Below are positions 53,872 to 61,421 of a stretch of 61,421 nt of DNA, one piece after another. Position numbers and translations under genes: made by a program. Every line of letters starts with the position of its first letter. Position 1 is the stretch's first letter. Location of the stretch: contig JAKQDD010000016.1 in the NCBI GenBank assembly GCA_029556615.1, forward strand, positions 1-61,421, written 5' to 3'. Source of the DNA: Verrucomicrobiota bacterium. Lineage in GTDB: Bacteria > Verrucomicrobiota > Verrucomicrobiia > Limisphaerales > J093. A model generated the notes under the pieces. That model was not told the DNA's origin, ran no database searches, and worked only from the letters and a program-made list of their open reading frames with translations.

Positions 53872-54852
53872 CTAAGCACCCAAGGCGGACTGCAACGAGG
53901 CCTGCCCCGCGCCAAGAGCACCGGCCGTCTGCAACTTGAGGAACATCCCCCGCGCGACGCGCAGTTTCTCTTCCAGCAAACGCTGCTTCCGCCAGCGATG
54001 GTCTTGCAGGTTCATCGCGATCGTGTCCCTCGCCAGGGCGTCGTCGAAACCCACCTCTCGCAGTCGGGGGCCCGTCTGTTCTGCGTAGAGAGTCTCGTCG
54101 TTCTCCAGGAACGCGAACCCGACAAGGGCTTCGAGGGCCGCCACCGACGGCGTCTGCTCCAGTGCGAGGATCAGGCTGCGGATCGCAGCCGCGGACGCGT
54201 CGTTCAGCATGAGCAGGAGGTCGGACGACCCGTACTGCCGGAGCTTGAGGATGCAGGCGCTGGCCATGGCCTCGTCGGGGCATCCCATGGCCACACCAAA
54301 CTGCCCAAGCGCCGCGACGAGTTCGAGCCGCTCCGGCGGGCATTCTGCCAGAACGACGGACAAACGGGCCGTCGCCCGGCACCACTTTGCTTCTGCGAAG
54401 CACTCGACCGCAGCCGCACGCATCGCGTCTGTCAGGCTCACGTCCGTCACAATGGCTGTCAGTGCTTCCTCCAGGCGAGCATCCATGGCCTCAGGGATCG
54501 CCCGAAGGGCACGCTGCCGAGCGCCCTCCACCGGGCTGCGAAGAAGACCGACATACTCGATCAGGCTCGAACGCGGCGCCCCTCGGATCACCCGCGCGGA
54601 GAACAGACGATCCACAACCGCGGGCGGCAGATGCTGGATCTGCCCAAACACCGCACGGAGGCAGGCCGGGTCGCCCAACAGCACGGCAGCCTCCGCGCAG
54701 TCAGCCATCAGGCCAGGAGCATCCTGCCGGCACTCGAGAATGCTGAGCACCGCCGGACACGCCTTCAACCCCAGCGATTTCACCACGGCGGCCGGCCCGC
54801 CCGACCCCAGGTGCGCCCGAACCGTTGACGCCGCAGACTTGAACCACAACAT
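53872..54852 (-). CDS. Hypothetical all-helical (HEAT-repeat-like) protein
   Basis: This 326-residue protein is predicted mostly helical, with Ala/Leu-rich pairs such as EGARQRALRAIPEAMDARLE, DAMRAAAVECFAEAKWCRAT and PPERLELVAALGQFGVAMG, which look like degenerate HEAT repeats. No catalytic motif or signal peptide is seen, so it may be a cytoplasmic scaffold. The start is the first ATG (54852), upstream of which is copy E. 53676-53871, between this gene and KdsD, shows nothing convincing. Confidence 0.55.
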   Translation of the reverse strand: MLWFKSAASTVRAHLGSGGPAAVVKSLGLKACPAVLSILECRQDAPGLMADCAEAAVLLGDPACLRAVFGQIQHLPPAVVDRLFSARVIRGAPRSSLIEYVGLLRSPVEGARQRALRAIPEAMDARLEEALTAIVTDVSLTDAMRAAAVECFAEAKWCRATARLSVVLAECPPERLELVAALGQFGVAMGCPDEAMASACILKLRQYGSSDLLLMLNDASAAAIRSLILALEQTPSVAALEALVGFAFLENDETLYAEQTGPRLREVGFDDALARDTIAMNLQDHRWRKQRLLEEKLRVARGMFLKLQTAGALGAGQASLQSALGA

Positions 54853-54884
54853 ACTGATAAGAACGCAACGCCCGCGCCGTGGCT

Positions 54885-55063
54885 AGAGTCCTCGACTTGT
54901 GGGATGTGTGGTCAACAGGTCAAGTTTGGCCCCTGCTGTTCCAAACCCGCCCACCTGCCTTCGAGGACTCTACATTAGCGAGGCGCGGAGGCAGGGTGCC
55001 CCGCTGCCCCCCCACGGTTCCTCTGGACTGCATGTTTCATTGGTCTGGGGCGCGCCTCGCTAG
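54885..55063 (+). repeat. 179-bp double stem-loop element, copy E
   Basis: Full-length copy between divergent genes. Arms GAGTCCTCGA/TCGAGGACTC and AGCGAGGCGC/GCGCCTCGCT are perfect. The second loop shares GGAGGCAGGGTGCCCCGCTG and CTGCATGTTTCAT with copy A, 23 kb away, showing that subtypes are dispersed. The rest of the 463-bp gap (55064-55315) has no clear gene. Confidence 0.9.
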
Positions 55064-55315
55064 TCATAGGCGAGCTTCACCCGGAACGCAAAGCAAATGG
55101 GGGCCCGGACCCGGGCGGGAACTCCTTGACTGCCCCACGTCGTCTGGCAGGCTGCGACCCCGGAGACCACGTCCGCGGCTTTGGACTCCGGGCCAGTACC
55201 CCGAAGGGCCGCGCGCAGATACCGAGTCGCGCCTCCATCAATGCACTCCCGACTTCGGCCGGCGAGGGTTCGCACTGCGAACCAAACCGCCATGCCCCAA
55301 GTCGGGCGACCGCCT

Positions 55316-56140
<825 letters not shown>

Positions 56141-56143
<3 letters not shown>

Positions 56144-56319
56144 AGTCCTCGACTTGTGCAATATGGGTCAACAGGTCAAGTTTGGTCCCTGCGGTTCCCA
56201 ACCCACGCTCCCGACTTCGAGGACTCTACATTAGCGAGGCGCGAAAGAGAGGGTCCGGAAGGGCAGGGAGGCTTCATGGGATCGCGGGCTTTGTTAGGTC
56301 TGAGGCGGCGCCTCGCTAG
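56141..56319 (+). repeat. 179-bp double stem-loop element, copy F
   Basis: Arms: GAGTCCTCGA (56143-56152) with TCGAGGACTC (56217-56226), and AGCGAGGCGC (56233-56242) with GCGCCTCGCT (56308-56317), all perfect. The first TAG is the stop codon of the prepilin-like gene. The second loop is the GGGTCCGGAAGGGCAGG type, shared with copies G and H. Loops are about 64 nt each. Confidence 0.92.
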
Positions 56320-56452
56320 CCCCTCGTTCCCGATGAATGCCGGGATGCCAACGTCTTTTCCGCAGCGATTGCTGTAACTTCCGGCGCGCCCGGGGTGAAC
56401 TAGGAGATGGAATGGGCGGGTGGTCCGCCTGATGCGACATGCCATGACAACC

Positions 56453-57385
56453 ATGAAACGGTCAATTCTCAGTCTTCTTCTGGCGGTGACACCCTGGGTC
56501 GCGGCGAACGCCGGCCCGCTCCAGCGGCAACACGTGGCCTCCGACACCAAATGGGTGCTGCACCTCGACCTGGACGCCTTCCGCACAACCCAGGTGGGCG
56601 CCGAGGCCGTCCGCGGCAAACTCGGCCGCGACATGGCCAAGGCCCAGGCCGACCTCAAAACCTACCTCGACTTCGATTTCGACTGGGCCCAGATTCACAG
56701 CCTCACCGCCTACGGCTTCGATTTCGCGCCCAAGAACCAGTCCCAAGGCGTCCTCCTGATCGCGACCAGCCTCGATGTTCAAAAGGGCCTCGAAGCCGCC
56801 ATCACCAAACAGGCCGAGGCCAGCGTCGAGAACGGCAACGTCCGCAGGCTCGCCGACAGCCCCGTGGCGGTCTACTCGATCCGCAACGAGTTCCTGGTGG
56901 CATTGCCTCCAGGCAATCCGGTCGTCCTGGCCAAAACCGATGCCTTGCTCCAAAAAGGCCTGGCCGTGCTCGCCGGCCGACACCCTAACCTCGCCAGCAC
57001 CGCCGTCTTCACCGACTTCCCGCCCCAGCCGAATGCCGTCGTGTTCGTCGGTATGGCCGAGGGCTTCAACGCAAACACCCCCGTCCCCCCGCAGGCCCGC
57101 GTCTTCCAAATGGCCGACGGCGGCCGCTTGGCCCTCGGTGAAACCGGCAACCAGGTCTTCGTCGCCGCCACCCTCAAGGCCAAGTCCAGCGAGGTCAGCG
57201 CCCAAATGCAGCAGATCCTCCAAGGCCTCCTCGCCCTCGGTGCCCTGGGCCAGCCCCAGAATCAGGAGCTCCAACAGCTCATCCAGGCAGCCCGGGTCAG
57301 TGTCAATGACCGCTTCGTCAGCATCGAAGTGCAATTGCCCGCCACCACCGTCATCCAGAAAATGCAGGAGAAGGAGCGGCGCTAG
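56453..57385 (+). CDS. Secreted protein of unknown function
   Basis: Start at ATG 56453 (MKRSILSLLLAVTPWVAANA), giving a clean signal peptide; ATG 56444 and 56420 are alternatives. The 310-residue product has alternating strands and helices (TKWVLHLDLDAFRTTQVGAE, LTAYGFDFAPKNQSQGVLLI, ALPPGNPVVLAKTDALLQKG). It resembles hypothetical proteins found upstream of ECF sigma genes in this phylum, to my recollection. The stop TAG is the first triplet of copy G, after which an ECF sigma/anti-sigma pair follows. It may be a target or sensor of that system, a hypothesis from position only. Confidence 0.65.
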   Translation: MKRSILSLLLAVTPWVAANAGPLQRQHVASDTKWVLHLDLDAFRTTQVGAEAVRGKLGRDMAKAQADLKTYLDFDFDWAQIHSLTAYGFDFAPKNQSQGVLLIATSLDVQKGLEAAITKQAEASVENGNVRRLADSPVAVYSIRNEFLVALPPGNPVVLAKTDALLQKGLAVLAGRHPNLASTAVFTDFPPQPNAVVFVGMAEGFNANTPVPPQARVFQMADGGRLALGETGNQVFVAATLKAKSSEVSAQMQQILQGLLALGALGQPQNQELQQLIQAARVSVNDRFVSIEVQLPATTVIQKMQEKERR

Positions 57386-57561
57386 AGTCCTCGACTTATG
57401 AAAGTCGATGCGATGAGGTCAAGTTTGGTCCCTGCCGTTCCAACCCTCCCCCCCGCCTCCGAGGACTCTACATTAGCGAGGCGTGGAACGGAGGGTCCGA
57501 AAAGGCAGGAAGGCTTCATGGGATCGCGGACTTCGTCAGGTCTGAGGCGGCGCCTCGCTAG
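57383..57561 (+). repeat. 179-bp double stem-loop element, copy G
   Basis: Full-length copy between the secreted protein and the ECF sigma gene. First arms GAGTCCTCG/CGAGGACTC pair, with the tenth base unpaired. The second stem has AGCGAGGCGT against GCGCCTCGCT, leaving a G-U type pair. The core is shortened (GATGAGGTCAAGTTTGG). The terminal TAG lies 2 bp before the GTG start of the sigma gene, so the element occupies the whole gap. Confidence 0.9.
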
Positions 57562-57563
57562 TC

Positions 57564-58241
57564 GTGTCTGAGCTCTCTAATCCGGCCGCCGATGCTCCCT
57601 CCCGCCACCGCCCCCGGGAGGGTGAGCCCCTTGACGCGCCTCGATCGGCTGAGCCCTCGAACGAAGAGCTGGCTCGCCGCAGCCAACTCGGCGATCCGGA
57701 TGCGTTCGGCCACTTGATCGGCCGCTGCGCCGATCGATTGTACCACTTCCTCCGCCCCTGGGTGGACACCCCCCAGGACGCCGAGGACCTCACCCAGATC
57801 ACCCTGATCAAGGCCTATCGCAGCCTCCCACGCTACCGCACCAACCGCCCGTTTGCCCCCTGGCTCTTCACCATCGCCCGACGCACAGCCATCAGCCATC
57901 GACGATCCCTGCACCCCGCCGCCAGCCCGCTCCCCGAAGACCCCGCCGAGCCCGACCCCAACCCCAGCCCGTCCGCCGTCGCCTCGGCCGCAGACGATGC
58001 CCGCTCCCTCTGGACCCTGGCCCGCCGGTTGAAGCCCAAACAATATGAAGCGCTCTGGCTCCGCTACGCCGAGGGCTTCGAGATCCCCGAGATCGCCCGT
58101 ATCCTCGAGACCAACGTCATTCATGTGAAGGTCCTGCTCCACCGCGCCCGTCGCCGGCTGGCGAGCCTCCTCGCCCCCATCCCGCCAACCGCCGCCCGCC
58201 CGCAGCCGTCCCTTCAACAACCCCAAAGGATCACCCCATGA
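57564..58241 (+). CDS. ECF-type RNA polymerase sigma factor
   Basis: This 225-residue sigma factor starts at GTG 57564, immediately after copy G. Region 2 contains LIGRCADRLYHFLRPW, DAEDLTQITLIKAYRSL and FAPWLFTIARRTAISHRR; region 4 contains PKQYEALWLRYAEGFEIPEIA and VIHVKVLLHRARRRL. Pro-rich linkers separate the domains. The stop overlaps the anti-sigma start (ATGA), so the pair is translationally coupled. Because copy G fills the upstream gap, any nearby promoter would have to lie inside the element or in the gene before it. Confidence 0.9.
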   Translation: MSELSNPAADAPSRHRPREGEPLDAPRSAEPSNEELARRSQLGDPDAFGHLIGRCADRLYHFLRPWVDTPQDAEDLTQITLIKAYRSLPRYRTNRPFAPWLFTIARRTAISHRRSLHPAASPLPEDPAEPDPNPSPSAVASAADDARSLWTLARRLKPKQYEALWLRYAEGFEIPEIARILETNVIHVKVLLHRARRRLASLLAPIPPTAARPQPSLQQPQRITP

Positions 58242-58792
58242 ACACTTGTTGGTGGCATCGACTCCGCTTGATCCTGGCCTTCGACGCCCACGCCGCCCTC
58301 CCGCCCGCCCTGGCGCGACACCTCGAGGGCTGCGACGCCTGCCGCGCCCGCTGGGAAACCGATCGGCGGTTGGCCCATGCCCTCAAACAAGGAACGTTCC
58401 CCCGCCAGGATCCCACACCCTCGGACCGCATCCGGCGGATCCGACACGCGGTCGTGACCGCGCTGCAGTCCACCCCGCCCCGTTCCGCCTCGTGGAGCTC
58501 CATGGGCCTCCGCCTCGCACCAGGACTCGCCCTCGTACTGCTGGCCGCCCTCGCCCTCTGGCGATTCGAGCCGCCATCACCCTCGATGCACGAAACCCCC
58601 GATCACCACCAGGCCCCGTTGAGCCCGCCGGAGCTCCTGAGGGCCGTCGACGCCCTTTGGCCCGGCAGCAGCGAACTCATGCGGCTCAGCAGCCGGCTCG
58701 ATCAGCCTCTCGAGGCCGAACTCAACGCCGTGGTCAGCGACGCCCGCAGCGCCGTTCAAGGCCTCGCCTCGAATTTCCTTCCCCAGCGCTAG
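58238..58792 (+). CDS. Anti-sigma factor with putative zinc-finger (ZAS-like) motif
   Basis: This 184-residue protein has an N-terminal HLEGCDACRARWE segment: His-x3-Cys-x2-Cys as in zinc-associated anti-sigma domains. One membrane helix follows (LAPGLALVLLAALALWRF) and then a periplasmic tail (LSPPELLRAVDALWPGSSEL). It probably holds the upstream sigma factor inactive at the membrane until a signal arrives. The TAG stop comes from copy H. Confidence 0.8.
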   Translation: MNTCWWHRLRLILAFDAHAALPPALARHLEGCDACRARWETDRRLAHALKQGTFPRQDPTPSDRIRRIRHAVVTALQSTPPRSASWSSMGLRLAPGLALVLLAALALWRFEPPSPSMHETPDHHQAPLSPPELLRAVDALWPGSSELMRLSSRLDQPLEAELNAVVSDARSAVQGLASNFLPQR

Positions 58793-58967
58793 CGAGGCGC
58801 TGCCTCAGACCTAACGAAGTCCGCGATCCCATGAAGCCTTCCTGCCTTTTCGGACCCTCTGTTCCGCGCCTCGCTAATGTAGAGTCCTCGAAGGCAGGGG
58901 GGCGGGGTTGGAACGGCAGGGACCAAACTTGACCTGTTGACAACACATTCCACAAGTCGAGGACTCC
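58789..58967 (-). repeat. 179-bp double stem-loop element, copy H
   Basis: This full-length reversed copy begins CTAGCGAGGCGCTGCCTCAG, whose TAG is the stop codon of the anti-sigma gene. It ends at the GTCGAGGACTC arm. The second loop is nearly the same as in copy G (TTTTCGGACCCTCTGTTCCG on this strand), 1.2 kb away, so the two copies bracket the sigma/anti-sigma pair. Confidence 0.9.
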
Positions 58968-59021
58968 ACGCCCAAATCCGCGCGTAAGCGTCCTTTGCGG
59001 CTCAACCTCCTGGCCTGTCGA

Positions 59022-59043
59022 GCCCGCCCGCCAGCGGGCGGGC
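59022..59043. promoter_or_regulatory. Perfect GC-rich hairpin upstream of glmM
   Basis: GCCCGCCCGC (59022-59031) and GCGGGCGGGC (59034-59043) are perfectly complementary around only two bases, so the stem is effectively 9 bp with a 4-nt loop. It lies about 180 bp before glmM, in the 433-bp gap that otherwise contains only copy H. It could be a terminator for the sigma operon or a leader element. No T-tract follows. Confidence 0.4.
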
Positions 59044-59226
59044 CACCCCGGAACCGACACCCCACGCGCCTTCAAGGCGAAAACCCACCACGAGCCGATG
59101 GCCCACGTTCGCGTCGCACGCGTTAGGCGAGGATCCGGGCCCGGAACAAGGCCTTGAATGGCATCCGCTCGCCAGACACACTCCCAGACTGTCAGCAGGG
59201 CAAAGGCCAGTGTCTTGGAGAAATGT

Positions 59227-60579
59227 ATGGCTCGCTTATTCGGAACCGATGGCATGAGGGGACAGGCCAATTGTTACCCGATCACGGCGGAAGTCGCGCT
59301 GCAGGTTGGCAAAGCCATCGGACATGTGTTCAAGGCCACAGGCCACGGCTCATGCCGTGCGGTGATCGGCAAGGATACCCGCCTATCGGGGTACATGCTC
59401 GAGACCGCTCTGACCAGCGGATTGGTTTCCATGGGCATGGACGTTCTCTTGGTCGGACCGGTTCCCACCCCCGCCGTGGCCCACTTGGCGCGGTCCATGG
59501 CCGCCCAAGTAGGCATCATGCTGACGGCCTCCCACAATCCCTTCGACGACAACGGGGTCAAGATCTTCGGCGGCGACGGCTTCAAGATCTCCGACGACAT
59601 CGAGCACGTCATCACCCAGCACGTCGACTCCGGCGGAATGACCAGCGAACACATTCGCAGTGACCAGTTGGGCAAGGCCTATCGAATCGACGATGCCCGG
59701 GGACGCTACATCGAGTTCGCCAAAAGCACGATCCGGAACCAGGAACTCGAGGGGCTCAACGTCGTCCTGGACTGCGCCAACGGAGCGGCCTATCTCATCG
59801 CGCCCCTCATCTTCAAGGAACTCGGCGCCAAGGTCACCAAAATCCACGTCGAGCCGGATGGTTACAATATCAACAATCACTGCGGCGCTTTGCATCCCGA
59901 GGCGGTCGCAGATGTGGTCCGCAAGACAGGGGCCGATGTGGGTATCGCCTTCGACGGGGATGCCGACCGCGTGATCTTCTGCGACGCCCAGGGGAATCTG
60001 GTGGATGGCGATCGGATCCTGGCAATGTGCGCTCTGGATTTCAAGCGGCGCGGGCTGCTGGCCAGAAATACCCTCGTGGTCACCACCATGAGCAATATCG
60101 GGTTGCACGAGGCAGCCCGGGAGGCCGGGATTGAGGTGTTGACCACCGATGTCGGCGACCGACTGGTGATCGACCAGATGCGCAAGACGGGCGCGACGGT
60201 CGGCGGGGAAAAGAGCGGCCATGTGATCCTCATGGACTACGCCACAACCGGCGACGGTATCATCGCGGCGTTGCACGTGCTGAGACTGATGAAACAACAG
60301 GGGTCGCCCCTCGCGGATCTGGCCCGGTGCATGCACGAGTACCCCAATCACTTGGCCAGCATCACCGTCCGAACCCGCAAGCCCATCGAGAGCGTGCCCG
60401 CCCTGCAGCGGATGATCGACGCCTGCCACGCCGACCTCGGCCAGAACGGACGCCTGGTCGTCCGTTACAGCGGCACAGAACCCAAAATCCGGATCCTCGT
60501 TGAGGCGAAGGAACAGGCCATGGTCGACCGCTGGATCGCCACCCTCACCAGGACGGTCGAGCAGGAACTCGCCTCGTGA
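59227..60579 (+). CDS. glmM: Phosphoglucosamine mutase
   Basis: Start at ATG 59227 (MARLFGTDGMRGQANCYP), 450 residues, the usual length. The enzyme interconverts glucosamine 6-phosphate and 1-phosphate on the way to UDP-GlcNAc for peptidoglycan and LPS. The phosphoserine motif LTASHNPFDDNG is centred on residue about 102. The metal-binding loop is AFDGDADRVIFCD, the sugar-binding loop is GGEKSGHVI and the phosphate-binding loop RYSGTEPKIRILVE. The frame is open further upstream, but the family N-terminus begins here. Confidence 0.95.
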   Translation: MARLFGTDGMRGQANCYPITAEVALQVGKAIGHVFKATGHGSCRAVIGKDTRLSGYMLETALTSGLVSMGMDVLLVGPVPTPAVAHLARSMAAQVGIMLTASHNPFDDNGVKIFGGDGFKISDDIEHVITQHVDSGGMTSEHIRSDQLGKAYRIDDARGRYIEFAKSTIRNQELEGLNVVLDCANGAAYLIAPLIFKELGAKVTKIHVEPDGYNINNHCGALHPEAVADVVRKTGADVGIAFDGDADRVIFCDAQGNLVDGDRILAMCALDFKRRGLLARNTLVVTTMSNIGLHEAAREAGIEVLTTDVGDRLVIDQMRKTGATVGGEKSGHVILMDYATTGDGIIAALHVLRLMKQQGSPLADLARCMHEYPNHLASITVRTRKPIESVPALQRMIDACHADLGQNGRLVVRYSGTEPKIRILVEAKEQAMVDRWIATLTRTVEQELAS

Positions 60580-60902
60580 GGGTGAAGTTCCGTTCCTTGG
60601 GCGCACCTTCATGGCGGCAATCCCCTTCGGGGCGGTCCCTTTTCAGGGTCGGTCAGACATCAGCCCCGAAAAGGGCAGGGAATCGCCGCGAGGAGGCGGG
60701 TTCCTGCCGGCCCAAGCCCCCCCCGATATTTCACAAGCTCCGCGGCGCGCCGTATCCGGGCTGGCCCGCATCGATTGAGCGATGAGCGGCACCGGCTGTG
60801 CGTCGACAGAATAGGTGCGAAACACGCGGAGCCAGCCCTTTGACGCTCCCCGTTTGACGAACGCGATTGCTGGGGCAAATTCCCCGCTGATTGAGTGCTC
60901 TA
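60580..60902. other. Intergenic region before the last, partial gene
   Basis: These 323 bp contain no recognised gene. GGGG-CAAATT-CCCC near 60874-60887 is a weak hairpin. TATTAAT at about 60911 lies inside the start of the next gene rather than upstream. Short open frames are Arg-rich and unlikely to be real. Confidence 0.4.
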
Positions 60903-61421
60903 ATGTACGGTATTAATAGGCTGCAAATCCTGCGGCTCGTGGTCGGCGCGTTCGCGTCAGGTCTGGCCGCGGCAGGGTCGCAGGCGGCGGACATCGTCTG
61001 GACCAACACCTCCGGCGGCACTTGGCACACGCCCGCGAACTGGAGTCCCAACGTCGTTCCCACGCTGACGGACAATGTGCTGATCACCACTCCGGGCGCC
61101 TACACGGTGAGCATCACCAGCACCGCTGCCGCCGCCTCGCTGTCGGCCAGCGGCAGTGCCGGCACCAACACACTCGCCCTCAACAGTGGCGAACTCCGCG
61201 TGTCGGGCACGATGTCGCTGGGCAACGGAACGCTCTTCCGGGCTGCAGGCGGGAACCTGATCGTCGAGGGATCCGCCGAGGTGAACGGCCCGACGGAGTG
61301 GCAAGGGACGGCGGTGACGGGTCCGGGGCCGTTGCGGTTGAACGGGCCGCTGACGGCGCAGCCGGGGTTTGCGCGGTTCTTGACCGGTCTGACCGTGGTG
61401 GTGGCGGGCGGGGGGAGCGGG
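60903..61421 (+). CDS. Secreted beta-helix/autotransporter-like protein, 5' part (runs off window)
   Basis: An open frame starts at ATG 60903 and has no stop before the right edge, giving 173 residues. A signal peptide (LRLVVGAFASGLAAAGSQAA) is followed by DIVWTNTSGGTWHTPANWSP and PTLTDNVLITTPGAYTVS. This is the opening typical of large repetitive surface proteins with pectin-lyase-like or autotransporter-type repeats in Verrucomicrobiota and Planctomycetes. Gly/Ala/Thr-rich beta repeats follow (LNSGELRVSGTMSLGNGTLF). Family assignment is tentative because the C-terminus is missing. It probably functions at the cell surface. Confidence 0.7.
   Translation, partial: MYGINRLQILRLVVGAFASGLAAAGSQAADIVWTNTSGGTWHTPANWSPNVVPTLTDNVLITTPGAYTVSITSTAAAASLSASGSAGTNTLALNSGELRVSGTMSLGNGTLFRAAGGNLIVEGSAEVNGPTEWQGTAVTGPGPLRLNGPLTAQPGFARFLTGLTVVVAGGGSG

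Noticed and set aside
55061..55150. Remnant of a coding sequence on the minus strand ending in FRVKLAYD with its stop in copy E
   Set aside because: The short stretch looks somewhat protein-like, but no family could be recognised and it soon runs antisense to the prepilin-like gene.

Overview
The window is high-GC, densely coded DNA from a Gram-negative bacterium. It is most consistent with Verrucomicrobiota, probably the Limisphaerales/Pedosphaera side. The supporting evidence is two prepilin-like secreted proteins ending in a VDGHA/S...WHK.W signature, LamG, Reg_prop and WbsX-type secreted proteins, many S1 sulfatases and glycosidases, an ECF sigma factor beside a Ser/Thr kinase, and a Kdo-pathway sugar-phosphate isomerase. 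Taxonomy is an inference from gene content only; no rRNA or tRNA gene was recognised.

Region 1 (1-22.9 kb) is a polysaccharide-degradation locus read almost entirely on the minus strand. In order of transcription it holds a URO-D family methyltransferase-like protein, an (alpha/alpha)6-type glycosidase, a sulfatase, a prepilin-like protein, an M24 peptidase, a SASA-type esterase, a GH106-type rhamnosidase, a second sulfatase, two decayed GH95 genes, an intact GH95-like gene, an FAD oxidoreductase, and a LamG protein interrupted by what looks like the 5' end of a group II intron. The suggested substrate is a sulfated, acetylated polymer rich in fucose or rhamnose. A divergent XylR-type regulator (LacI-like sensor plus AraC DNA-binding domain) sits at 21.6 kb. 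Twin direct repeats (CCATTTTGCGTC, 22 bp apart) lie before the regulator and again before the LamG gene, about 21 kb away. They are probably its operators. Several genes in this locus are damaged by internal deletions or frameshifts.

Region 2 (22.9-43.6 kb) is mostly housekeeping: rnc with a zinc-ribbon partner, rpsU behind a good sigma-70-like promoter and a two-hairpin leader, a sugar isomerase-like protein, a flippase-like membrane protein, a serine protease coupled to pgi, a uridine kinase-like protein, fabI, valS, cimA, a PIN-domain toxin-antitoxin pair, purH, corA, a PAS histidine kinase and a WbsX/GH99-like secreted protein.

Region 3 (43.6-61.4 kb) is rich in signalling and envelope genes: an ECF sigma factor followed by a kinase/FGE/alpha-beta-hydrolase fusion, an Ig plus beta-propeller protein, a GNAT-like protein, DUF456, a secreted protein, KdsD/KpsF, a possible HEAT-repeat protein, a second prepilin-like protein, a secreted protein followed by an ECF sigma/anti-sigma pair, glmM, and a truncated secreted protein running off the right edge.

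The most unusual feature is a family of nine intergenic elements, nearly all 178-180 bp long. Each is built from two consecutive long stem-loops with 10-bp arms (GAGTCCTCGA/TCGAGGACTC, then AGCGAGGCGC/GCGCCTCGCT) and ends in TAG. They sit flush against genes, supply stop codons to several, and encode the last eight residues of ValS. Six of the nine lie between 49.6 and 59.0 kb. The second loop comes in three sequence types, and one diverged copy keeps pairing through a compensatory change.
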